This document shows, piece after piece, positions 1 to 6,192 of a stretch of DNA of 9,677 nt (positions are counted from its first letter, which is position 1; every line of letters begins with the position of its first letter). A model generated the notes under the pieces. The model was not told the DNA's origin and made no database searches. It saw nothing but the letters and a program-made list of their open reading frames with translations. Source of the DNA: Planctomycetota bacterium (GTDB taxonomy: Bacteria > Planctomycetota > Planctomycetia > Isosphaerales > Isosphaeraceae); contig JAJYCH010000112.1 of assembly GCA_021778575.1 (NCBI GenBank), forward strand, positions 1-9,677. The letters are read 5' to 3'. Both the position numbers and the translations under genes were made by a program.

Positions 1-253
1 GGATGATGGCCTGGGGGCCTTTGCCTCGGGCTTCGAGCATCTCGATCAAGGGGATGCCGAAAGCGGCCGTCTTGCCGGTGCCGGTCTTGGCCTGGCCGAT
101 GACGTCCTTACCGTCGAGGGCCTCGGGAATCAAACCGGCCTGGATGGGTGAAGGGGACGTGTAACGCACCCGTCGGAGAGCGTCGAGCATCGCTCGGCTC
201 AGGCCCATCGATTGGAATCCAGGTGGGGATTCCTCCACCTCGCGTTGAATCAA
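1..253 (-). CDS. DEAD-box RNA helicase, N-terminal part (runs off left edge)
   Basis: ATP-dependent RNA helicase of the DEAD-box family (superfamily 2), cytoplasmic, expected to remodel RNA or ribonucleoprotein duplexes. Only the first 84 codons are present. Visible motifs are the Q motif (YTSPSPIQ, residues 31-38) with the isolated upstream aromatic F13 at the usual 17-residue distance from the start of the motif, and motif I/Walker A (AKTGTGKT, residues 55-62) followed by AAFGIPLIEML. I chose a TTG start at 251-253 because AGGAGG lies 5 nt upstream and no in-frame ATG precedes the Q motif region. The next candidate is a GTG 5 codons later, which lacks such a ribosome site. The reading frame stays open upstream of the TTG. 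A sigma-70-like promoter lies about 80 bp upstream. DEAD, SAT and helicase C-terminal motifs lie outside the window, so the subfamily (RhlE, CsdA/DeaD and so on) cannot be named. Confidence 0.93.
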   Translation of the reverse strand, partial: MIQREVEESPPGFQSMGLSRAMLDALRRVRYTSPSPIQAGLIPEALDGKDVIGQAKTGTGKTAAFGIPLIEMLEARGKGPQAII

Positions 254-258
254 ACAAA

Positions 259-264
259 CCTCCT
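259..264 (-). promoter_or_regulatory. Ribosome binding site that decides the TTG start of the helicase
   Basis: On the minus strand AGGAGG stands 5 nt before TTG. This near-perfect Shine-Dalgarno match is the main reason for choosing the rare TTG start codon over the later in-frame GTG. Confidence 0.75.
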
Positions 265-331
265 GAAGGGAAGAAAATGAGGAAATCCGCAGGATCGCGC
301 CGTCGAGAAACGGCCATTCGATCTTATCGCC

Positions 332-360
332 AATATATCCCGAACTTGAATTGCCGTCAA
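332..360 (-). promoter_or_regulatory. Sigma-70-type promoter for the helicase gene
   Basis: Reading the minus strand, TTGACG (355-360) is followed by a 17-nt spacer and TATATT (332-337). Each box matches the housekeeping consensus at 5 of 6 positions and the spacing is ideal. Transcription would begin near 325, giving an untranslated leader of about 70 nt before the TTG start, which includes the AGGAGG ribosome site. This is the clearest promoter in the window. It is predicted from sequence only, and planctomycete promoters are less well studied than those of E. coli. Confidence 0.6.
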
Positions 361-617
361 AGCCTTCCGATACCGATTCATCCGGCCTGGCTGACTTTAG
401 GTCGATCCCATTAGAATTCAGCGTGGCCAGAGAGCGAGGCACAAGGCTGTCGAGATCGCTGCCAACCGCCGGAACCGGACGCTTGCCGACCGGTGGCCCG
501 GTTCGCTAATTTGGGGACTGGAGAGCTTCGGGCCTCACCCGAGTCGCATCGAGCCGACCCGACCCGACCGGACGCGCTCTCCCTCCGCCACTTTCCACCG
601 ACTCAGGAGCCCGCACC
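361..617. other. Intergenic region between divergent genes, with inverted repeats
   Basis: I see no convincing gene here; short open frames lack ribosome sites and recognisable content. A 7-bp inverted repeat, GAACCGG (472-478) and CCGGTTC (498-504), encloses 19 nt that contain the palindrome ACCGGT (489-494). A second small hairpin is TCGGG-cctca-CCCGA (528-542). A weak promoter-like pair on the plus strand, CTGACT (391-396) and TAGAAT (412-417), has a spacer of only 15 nt, so it is doubtful. In such GC-rich DNA short inverted repeats are common by chance. Confidence 0.4.
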
Positions 618-824
618 ATGTCCGCTGAGAGCCCGGCCGCCGATCTTCAGCAAAAGTATCGCCAGTTTCTCGACCTGCTTCCCTTGACGATCAGCCTGGC
701 GGGATTACCCCCGAGCGAAGGAAGACTGTTCAGCGAGGAACAGATCGAGGCCCGAGCGATCACGTTCCGCTATGCGTACCGCGTGGCGCGGGCGACCGCC
801 AAGGAATGCCTGGGCGGGTCGTAA
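618..824 (+). CDS. Small conserved-looking protein of unknown function (68 aa)
   Basis: I do not recognise a named family. The start is supported by AGGAG (605-609) 8 nt before the ATG. The 68-residue product is soluble-looking, without signal peptide or membrane segment. It appears mostly helical: an amphipathic segment, QQKYRQFLDLLPLTISLAGL (residues 11-30), a turn PPSEGR, then a second helical stretch rich in alternating charged and hydrophobic residues (FSEEQIEARAITFRYAYRVARATAKEC). The composition is that of a real folded small protein, not of translated noise. It is followed after 173 nt by another small gene on the same strand, and both precede one terminator, so they may share a transcript. 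It diverges from the helicase gene. Function unknown. Confidence 0.72.
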   Translation: MSAESPAADLQQKYRQFLDLLPLTISLAGLPPSEGRLFSEEQIEARAITFRYAYRVARATAKECLGGS

Positions 825-997
825 GCAAGATGCCGCGAGGGCGGGCTCGGACCCCTCGAATCCGCGCCGCGGCACTCTCCGACCGAGCCTGGTGAGCCGA
901 TAAGAATTCGCGTGGCGAGGCGGGCCGCGGTGGGGACCTGGACCCTTCGGCCGATCGCCATTCATCGACTCCCCAGACGCGAAAGGTCTCCCCCGCC
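825..997 (+). other. Intergenic spacer with a GC-rich nested hairpin
   Basis: TGCCGCG (831-837) and CGCGGCA (868-874) form a 7-bp inverted repeat just after the stop codon of the 68-residue gene. AGGG (838-841) and CCCT (853-856) can pair inside it. There is no T-tract, so it does not look like a classical Rho-independent terminator. It could be a 3'-end stabilising structure or a chance GC-rich hairpin. Confidence 0.3.
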
Positions 998-1369
998 ATG
1001 ACCATCCAACCCGAAGCCGGTACCCGAAGGCTCCGAGCCGCGATCATCGGGTTCGGCCTCGACGGAAGCGACAACCAGCAACGGCTCAGCACCGGGGATC
1101 AATGCATCCTGGTGGGGGGATCGGCGGATACCCACGCCGAAATGCTGGAAACCATGTTGCGGCTCGAATCCGAACTCGAACGGCTCGGTCAGGGGCTCGC
1201 CGACGTCACCCCCGACCAGCTTGCCGAGATCGCCTGGCGGATCGACTCGCCGGAACTCCACCAGATCGCCGTCCGGCTCGGTGGCGAACTCGCGAGAACC
1301 GGCCAGAAGTTCCACGAGTGTTCGGCCGAAGAGCTCACCGAGTTCTCCAGCGGCAACGGCTTGATCTGA
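998..1369 (+). CDS. Small protein of unknown function (123 aa)
   Basis: I do not recognise a named family. GAAAGG (981-986) lies 11 nt before the ATG, which is acceptable but not strong. No signal peptide or membrane segment is visible. The N-terminal half (residues 12-50) reads like beta structure with Gly-rich turns: AAIIGFGLDGSD, then DQCILVGGSADTHAEM. The C-terminal half (residues 50-115) is acidic and helical, with regular Leu and Glu spacing (LRLESELERLGQGLADVTPDQLAEIAWRI shown here only as a stretch at about 54-82) and a second helix around 86-116. Codon use and composition are those of a real gene. It is followed by a clear terminator, marking the end of a short transcription unit with the 68-residue gene upstream. 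The GGSADTH segment could be a ligand or metal site, but that is a guess. Confidence 0.75.
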   Translation: MTIQPEAGTRRLRAAIIGFGLDGSDNQQRLSTGDQCILVGGSADTHAEMLETMLRLESELERLGQGLADVTPDQLAEIAWRIDSPELHQIAVRLGGELARTGQKFHECSAEELTEFSSGNGLI

Positions 1370-1397
1370 ACCGATCTACCCCGGAATCATCCCTGTC

Positions 1398-1470
1398 CCT
1401 TGCCAGTCGCAAGGCCCGGAACGGCGGCACGAACCCTTACCCGAAGGGCCGGCCGCCGTTCTCTTTTTTT
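1398..1470 (+). terminator. Structured Rho-independent terminator after the 123-aa gene
   Basis: The main stem is GAACGGCGGC (1419-1428) with GCCGCCGTTC (1452-1461), a perfect 10-bp pairing, followed by TC and seven T (1464-1470). The 23-nt loop holds a second hairpin, CCCTT (1434-1438) with AAGGG (1444-1448). Just upstream, CCTTGC (1398-1403) pairs with GCAAGG (1409-1414) around a 5-nt loop. The tandem and nested arrangement with a T-tract is strong evidence for intrinsic termination of the upstream gene or genes. Confidence 0.8.
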
Positions 1471-1776
1471 GTCCCTGATGACAATAAAGCCTGATGCCTC
1501 ACCGCGTTGATGGCCGAAGCTCTCGAGCGTTTTTGCATGGTCTGTAACGTCTGCTCTGGCGTCGGGTGGGCTCGCGACACCAAACGGCATAACGCTCTCA
1601 ACGACTCTGTGACCCACCTTTCTGGTAACACCCCGGTCACCAGGTCTTTCCGGCCTGGGGTTCGCTTTGTAATAATCGCCGTTCCTCGACGAATCCTGAA
1701 ACGTGATCCTCCAGTCCGGGGTATCCGGGATGTACGACCGCTCGTCGACGTCCCGCTTGTTCGGCGAAGGCCCGTC
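1471..1776 (+). promoter_or_regulatory. Leader region of the sigma-factor gene; candidate promoters
   Basis: No gene is supported here, although the sigma reading frame stays open up to about 1507. The stretch is less GC-rich than its neighbours. One candidate is an extended -10 element, TGT-AATAAT (1668-1676), lacking a good -35. Another is an ECF-like pair, TGAAAC (1697-1702) and GGTATC (1720-1725) with a 17-nt spacer, which could reflect autoregulation by the downstream sigma factor. Competing inverted repeats are present: CTGGT (1622-1626) with ACCAG (1639-1643), and CCAGG (1640-1644) with CCTGG (1654-1658). All promoter calls here are weak. Confidence 0.3.
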
Positions 1777-2313
1777 ATGATGGACGACCGCGCGTTGGTG
1801 GAAACGCTCCGGTCCGGCGACCCGCAGGCCCCTGGCTTGCTGTTCGACCGCTTCCACGGCGTGGTCTTCGGACTCTGCTTGCGGATGATGCGGCACCGGC
1901 ACGACGCCGAGGACGTGGTCCAGGAGACGTTTCTCCGGGCCCTGGGGGGAATCGCCGGGTTCGACCTGAACCGGCCGCTCCGCCCCTGGCTCCTCGGGAT
2001 CGCCGCCAACCGGTGCCGGACGGCGCTCGGTCGTCGGGCCAGGCGCCCGGTCGTCGCCGAATCGGTCGAGGACTCCGTCGACCATCGCCCCGGTCTGGCC
2101 GACCCGGACGACCTGGCCGGGGAACTCGAACGGGCTCTCGGTCGAATTCGTCCCGATTATCGCCTGGTTTTTGTGCTGTTTCACGAGCAAGGGCTCCCTT
2201 ATGAAGAGATCGCGCTGGTGATCGACCGCCCGATCGGAACCGTCAAGACCTGGCTCCATCGAGCCCGGGCCGAACTGGCCGACGACCTGACCCGGCGAGG
2301 GGTCCAATGTTGA
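1777..2313 (+). CDS. ECF-type RNA polymerase sigma factor
   Basis: Sigma-70 family protein of the extracytoplasmic-function class, which directs RNA polymerase to a specific promoter set. The 178-residue length is typical of two-domain ECF factors. Region 2 spans about residues 21-90, with the characteristic DAEDVVQETFLRAL segment (43-56) and the region 2.4-like RPWLLGIAANRCR (69-81). Region 4 spans about 114-172, with the helix-turn-helix around GLPYEEIALVIDRPIGTVKTWLHRARAEL (spread over 139-167). I chose ATG 1777 because GAAGG (1766-1770) lies 6 nt upstream and the sigma homology begins right after it; a second in-frame ATG follows directly. The frame is open 90 codons further upstream, but that part lacks sigma-like sequence. 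The anti-sigma gene starts 73 nt downstream. The regulon and ECF group cannot be named from this sequence alone. Confidence 0.93.
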   Translation: MMDDRALVETLRSGDPQAPGLLFDRFHGVVFGLCLRMMRHRHDAEDVVQETFLRALGGIAGFDLNRPLRPWLLGIAANRCRTALGRRARRPVVAESVEDSVDHRPGLADPDDLAGELERALGRIRPDYRLVFVLFHEQGLPYEEIALVIDRPIGTVKTWLHRARAELADDLTRRGVQC

Positions 2314-2386
2314 ACCAAGTGATTTCTCGACGATCAGACGGCAACCGGAGCGGCGCGGACCAGTCCGACCTGGTCGGGGAGCGAGC

Positions 2387-3091
2387 ATGAACTGTCGCGA
2401 ATTCGAAAACCGCTGGAACGAGGTTCTCGACGCTCGATCGGACGGCTCTCCCGACCTGGACCGGCGACTGGCCGATCACGTCGCGGATTGCGAGCGTTGC
2501 CAGGCGGTTGCGGCTCGCTACCGGTTGCTCCGCCAGGCGGTTCTGGCCTGGGGTTCGCCGCCGGTTCCGTCCTTGGCGGCTCGCGAGCGACTTCAGACCC
2601 TCTCGCCCGCACCGATACGTCGTCGGCCTGCCCGGCGCTGGAGCCGGCTGGCGGTGCCGATGACCTGCGCGGCGACTCTGGCGGCGCTGATCTCGGTCGG
2701 GCTGACCTGGTGGACAGCTCGCCCGGAGGGGAACGCCCCCGGATCGGACCTGGCGATCAACCCGACGATCTCGCCCCGACCGATCGAGGCCACGATCGGC
2801 GCGGCGACCTCGGCCACGATCGACCTGGCGCTCGAAGCCTCGGCTCCCGCCGCCCGGATTGGTCGCGATGTCCTGAGTCTCGACGATTTCCACGATCCGA
2901 CGCCCGTCGCGCCGAGGTCCGAGCCCGATCTGACCTCGGCCGTCGCCGGTGTCTCGGCGACCGAGATGTTCCAGACCGTCGGTGATCGGGTCAAACCGAT
3001 CTCGGGTTCGGCCCGCCACGCCTTCAGCTTCCTGCTCGGGCCGCCGCCCGGCCCGGAAAAGCAACGGTCAGACTCGCAGGGGAGTCTTTGA
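2387..3091 (+). CDS. Zinc-finger anti-sigma factor, single-pass membrane protein
   Basis: Predicted partner and inhibitor of the adjacent ECF sigma factor. Near the N-terminus C3 and H31-x3-C35-x2-C38 form the zinc-binding anti-sigma (ZAS, zf-HC2-like) signature, expected to wrap around the sigma factor in the cytoplasm. An Arg-rich stretch (78-87) precedes one hydrophobic segment (about 88-109, LAVPMTCAATLAALISVGLTWW by position), so the remaining 125 residues should lie outside the membrane. That part is rich in Ala, Pro, Ser and acidic residues, with no domain I recognise. GGGGAG (2376-2381) lies 5 nt before the ATG. Gene order sigma then anti-sigma, 73 nt apart on one strand, supports the pairing. 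The likely release mechanism, proteolysis or a conformational change of the zinc motif, cannot be told from sequence. Confidence 0.85.
   Translation: MNCREFENRWNEVLDARSDGSPDLDRRLADHVADCERCQAVAARYRLLRQAVLAWGSPPVPSLAARERLQTLSPAPIRRRPARRWSRLAVPMTCAATLAALISVGLTWWTARPEGNAPGSDLAINPTISPRPIEATIGAATSATIDLALEASAPAARIGRDVLSLDDFHDPTPVAPRSEPDLTSAVAGVSATEMFQTVGDRVKPISGSARHAFSFLLGPPPGPEKQRSDSQGSL
3070..3088 (+). terminator. Small hairpin at the anti-sigma stop codon, possible attenuator
   Basis: AGACTC (3070-3075) and GAGTCT (3082-3087) form a perfect 6-bp stem with a 6-nt loop, overlapping the last codons of the anti-sigma gene and followed by only two more T. It could lower transcription into the TPR gene or protect an mRNA end, but the T-tract is too short for a confident terminator. 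Confidence 0.25.
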
Positions 3092-3218
3092 GCGACTTCC
3101 GGAAAATGCTGGCCTGGTGACTCAAGATGGTTCATCATCGATTCCGGAGCCAGGACCGCGCAGGCGTCCTCCCGGCTCAACCGACCCGGACGGTGCCTTG
3201 GACGGAGGATCGAACTCG

Positions 3219-4322
3219 ATGAACCGGCAGACGACTTTCGCGATGGTCCTGATCCTGACGATTCCGGCGGCCTCGCATGGTCAGCACTCGCTCGAAGACT
3301 TCATGGACGCGCATTCGAGGACCAGGGGCAAGCCGAAAGTAGACCCTTACGAATTCATTCGCTGGAACGCCTTCAACCGGGCGGGCTGGCGAGCGCTCTC
3401 GAAGGGGTATTTCGACACGGCCGAACACGAGTTCGCGTCGGCCATCGAGGTCGCCAAGAAGGAAGCCAGTATCGACAAGGACAACCGGCTTCTCGCGCGG
3501 AGCTACGCCGACTACGCGCTGGCGCTCCAGAGCCAGGGGCGACATGCCGAGGCCGAACCGCTCGTGAAATGGGTCTTGCTGGCACGGGAGGCCGAACTGG
3601 AGGCCGACTCGCCGGCCATCGTTCAGACGCTCAACCAGCTTGGCACGCTTTACTATGAACTGGGGCAGTTCAAGGAAGCGGAACTCTACTTGAAGCGGGC
3701 GGTCGACCAGCAGGCGAAATCGGCCCGTCCCAATGCGTTTGAATATTCCCGGAGCGAGACGCTTCTGGGGCTGGTCCTGGTCACGCAGCGTCGGTATGAC
3801 GAGGCGGAGAGCCCGTTTCGGCAGGCCATCACGCTCCGCGAGCAGTCGCAAGGCCCCTCGAATGTCGATACCGGCGACGCCCTGAGCAACCTGGCCTGGG
3901 TTTATCTCCAGCAGGGGAAATTCGCCGAGGCCCGGCCGATGCTCATGCGTGCCCTGAAGATTTTCGAGCAGTCGCGCGGGTCGGCCGACCCATCGGTGGC
4001 CCATACTTATCATGGGCTGGCCAAGATTCAGGCCAGTCAGGGCGAGAACGAGGAAGCGGAGACCAAGTATCTTCAGGCGATCGCGATCTGGGACTCCAAG
4101 CCGGAGCTGGACGCGGCGGCCCTGGTCGAGGTGCTCCGCGATTACGCGGCCTTCCTCGAAAAGCTCGGGCGAGCCGAGGATCTGGTCAAGATCAAGGCGC
4201 GGCTGACGCCACTCCAGGCAAAGTACTCGGCAAACAGCAACCGGGCCGAACGGTGGTATCGCTGGCCCGACACCACGAAAGCGCCCGCCAATGATCTGGG
4301 AACCCGGCGCAATCGCACATGA
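3219..4322 (+). CDS. Exported tetratricopeptide-repeat (TPR) protein
   Basis: A 367-residue scaffold protein, likely exported and made of TPR helices that bind partner proteins. The N-terminus MNRQTTFAMVLILTIPAASHG is a short signal peptide, with cleavage plausible after residue 21. At least six TPR-like units follow at about residues 52-80, 93-126, 135-168, 178-210, 219-251 and 262-295. They have the A/G..Y...G.....A......A pattern and are about 42 residues apart, as in the kinesin-light-chain-like TPR_12 type. The C-terminus (about 330-367) is basic and polar. I chose ATG 3219 because GGAGG (3204-3208) lies 10 nt upstream and the signal peptide starts there; the frame is open further upstream but overlaps the anti-sigma gene. 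The stop codon overlaps the possible upstream start of the next gene (ATGA at 4319-4322), suggesting coupled expression. It may link the sigma/anti-sigma pair to the exported protein downstream. Confidence 0.88.
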   Translation: MNRQTTFAMVLILTIPAASHGQHSLEDFMDAHSRTRGKPKVDPYEFIRWNAFNRAGWRALSKGYFDTAEHEFASAIEVAKKEASIDKDNRLLARSYADYALALQSQGRHAEAEPLVKWVLLAREAELEADSPAIVQTLNQLGTLYYELGQFKEAELYLKRAVDQQAKSARPNAFEYSRSETLLGLVLVTQRRYDEAESPFRQAITLREQSQGPSNVDTGDALSNLAWVYLQQGKFAEARPMLMRALKIFEQSRGSADPSVAHTYHGLAKIQASQGENEEAETKYLQAIAIWDSKPELDAAALVEVLRDYAAFLEKLGRAEDLVKIKARLTPLQAKYSANSNRAERWYRWPDTTKAPANDLGTRRNRT

Positions 4323-4402
4323 AAGATCTCGGCCTGGCCATCAATCGATCAGTCAAGGGCGGGACCTCCCGCGGGTTTGTTTCGCGTTCGAGGGCCGTCC
4401 CG

Positions 4403-6157
4403 ATGCGGTGGTCTTGCCTGACTTTGACGTTGACCCTGGCTCTGATCCTGACCGGTTCGGAGTGCCGAGCGAAGGTCCGGAGTTCCGGTCCGGCCGAGGA
4501 TCTGTTCCGGCTGGTCCCCACCGATTCGGGGCTGACCCTGGCTGTTGAGGATCTTCGGGGCCACTCGAAGCAGATTCGCGAGTCGGCCCTGTTTCAAGGG
4601 CTGAACCAGCTCGAAGCAATTCGATCCTGGCGGACGTCCCGCGAGGGACTTGGCATCGAGAAAACCTGGAATGAGATTCAGGCCAGTTTCGGGCTGACTC
4701 TCGAAGCGATCCGTGACGACCTGCTCGGCGACGCGGTGATCCTGGCGCTGCAACCGGGTCCGCCGACGCAGCCGGACCTGGCGCAAGGGCTGCTCCTGGT
4801 CCGGCCAAGGGATCGCGAACTGGTTGCCCGGATTCTCAAGTCGCTCAACGAGATCCAGACGCGCTCCGGTGAACTTGATCGGGTCGAGTCGCGATCGCGC
4901 GGGAACACGACTTACATGGTCCGCCAGTTCAAGGCGGGCCAGCGTCCGCCCGAATTTTACATCCAGTTCGACGACGGCCCATTCGCCTGGTCGAACTCGG
5001 AAGCGATGATCCACGGCGTGATCGACCGGAAGTCAGCGAACGGTCAGGGCCTGGGGAACGACCCGAACTTCCGCAAGGTCCGCGGCGGGCTCCCGGAACG
5101 GGCGCTGGTCAGTTTGTTCGTCAACCCTCGACTCCTCGAACGGCTGATGACCGAAAACTCGACGCCGGCGAAGGCCGCGACCGACCGGTTACCGGCCTTG
5201 TTCGCTCGTTATCTCGGAGCGGTCAGCCAGCTTGGATTCGCGGTTCAGTGGCAAGATGGGTTCGTTTTTCATTCGCATGAGGTTCTCGATCCCGGCAAGC
5301 TCGAACCCTGGCTGAAGCGCTGGTTGACCCAGCCGTCGGCCGCGCCTGGTTCAATCCCGCCGATTCCGCCGACGGCGGTCGCCGTGGTCGCGGCCAATAT
5401 CGACTTCGCCGCGGTGGCCGAAGCGACCCGCGCGTTGATCCCCGAGGCCGATCGCCCCTCGGTCGCGAATCTGACGCTCGTCGCCAAGGGGATGTTGCTC
5501 GGCCACGAACCGATGACCTGGCTGATTCCCCGGCTCCATCATCAGGTGTTCGTTTATCTGGATGTCGAACCCGAGCCGAATGGAAAACCCACGTTCCCCT
5601 GGGTCGCCATCGTGGGATGGTCGAACCAACCGGGTGGCGACGAACCGGCCGGACCGATCGACAACGCGCTCCGGACGATGTTCGCCCTGGTCGCGGTCGA
5701 TCCCAAATACCGCGATTCGCACCTCAAGGTCGAGACCCGACCGCACGGCGAAGCTCGACTGACCGCGCTGATCAAGGACGGGGGACGGACTCTGATGGCT
5801 TACCGATCCGACCCCGATCGGCTCACCCTGGGAAATTCGATCGAAGCGGTCACCCGATCTGCGACGATGCCCGGTCCGACCGCATCACCACTCGACGAGA
5901 TCCGCGCGAAGTACGTCGCCGGCGCCGAGACCTTCGCTGTGGTCGATACGCAACGACTGACCCGCGAGGTGAAGCGAATCCAGGAGCCTCTGGCCCGAAG
6001 ACTCGCGGCGAAGTCGCACCGAACCTATGAAGAGACCGATCACGACCTTGGCCAGTTGATCGCCCTGGCCAGCCTGTTCCGCGCGTTCACCTTCGCGACG
6101 TTCACCACCAGGGACGCCACGGAGATCCATCGGACAATCGGCCTGTACGCTCGTTGA
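4403..6157 (+). CDS. Exported two-module protein, DUF3352-like, unknown function
   Basis: Predicted exported protein of 584 residues. The hydrophobic N-terminus MRWSCLTLTLTLALILTG, with possible cleavage near residue 23, looks like a Sec signal peptide. This and GAGGG (4390-4394) 8 nt upstream favour the start at 4403. A start at 4319 would overlap the TPR stop codon (ATGA) and add 28 residues before the signal; it remains possible. The protein seems to hold two similar halves. Module 1 has LVPTDSGLTLAVEDL (37-51), a central part with LLGDAVILAL (107-116), then GPFAWSNSEAMIHG (192-205) and DPNFRKVRGGLPERALVSLFV (about 220-240). Module 2 has PPTAVAVVAANIDF (322-335), HHQVFVYLDV (379-388), DPDRLTLGNSIEAV (470-483) and LDEIRAKYVAGAETFAVVD (497-515). 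This layout recalls DUF3352-type proteins of planctomycetes, but I could not test it. No catalytic motif is seen. Gene order ties it to the sigma, anti-sigma and TPR genes. Confidence 0.83.
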   Translation: MRWSCLTLTLTLALILTGSECRAKVRSSGPAEDLFRLVPTDSGLTLAVEDLRGHSKQIRESALFQGLNQLEAIRSWRTSREGLGIEKTWNEIQASFGLTLEAIRDDLLGDAVILALQPGPPTQPDLAQGLLLVRPRDRELVARILKSLNEIQTRSGELDRVESRSRGNTTYMVRQFKAGQRPPEFYIQFDDGPFAWSNSEAMIHGVIDRKSANGQGLGNDPNFRKVRGGLPERALVSLFVNPRLLERLMTENSTPAKAATDRLPALFARYLGAVSQLGFAVQWQDGFVFHSHEVLDPGKLEPWLKRWLTQPSAAPGSIPPIPPTAVAVVAANIDFAAVAEATRALIPEADRPSVANLTLVAKGMLLGHEPMTWLIPRLHHQVFVYLDVEPEPNGKPTFPWVAIVGWSNQPGGDEPAGPIDNALRTMFALVAVDPKYRDSHLKVETRPHGEARLTALIKDGGRTLMAYRSDPDRLTLGNSIEAVTRSATMPGPTASPLDEIRAKYVAGAETFAVVDTQRLTREVKRIQEPLARRLAAKSHRTYEETDHDLGQLIALASLFRAFTFATFTTRDATEIHRTIGLYAR

Positions 6158-6162
6158 AGGTC

Positions 6163-6192
6163 GGGCACGGTTCACCAGTCCTTGCCGTTCCC
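6163..6192. terminator. Weak hairpin between convergent genes
   Basis: GGGCACGG (6163-6170) and CCGTTCCC (6185-6192) can pair over 8 positions with one C-T mismatch and a 14-nt loop, spanning the 14-nt gap between the two convergent stop codons. On the plus strand TTT follows. It is the only candidate for terminating either transcript locally, and it is weak. Confidence 0.25.

Noticed and set aside
148..414. 88-codon open frame on the plus strand
   Set aside because: It covers the helicase start on the other strand and the helicase promoter; translated content is not protein-like.
1507..1776. N-terminal extension of the sigma factor by 90 codons, with a CMVCNVC motif
   Set aside because: The extension has no sigma-like or other recognisable sequence, its composition differs from coding DNA around it, and a good ribosome site precedes ATG 1777.
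1387..2388. Open frame of 333 codons on the minus strand
   Set aside because: It runs antisense through the terminator, leader and sigma gene and shows low-complexity Pro/Gly/Arg-rich content with no domain.
3177..4013. Open frame of 278 codons on the minus strand
   Set aside because: It is antisense to the TPR gene and arises from the codon periodicity of that gene.
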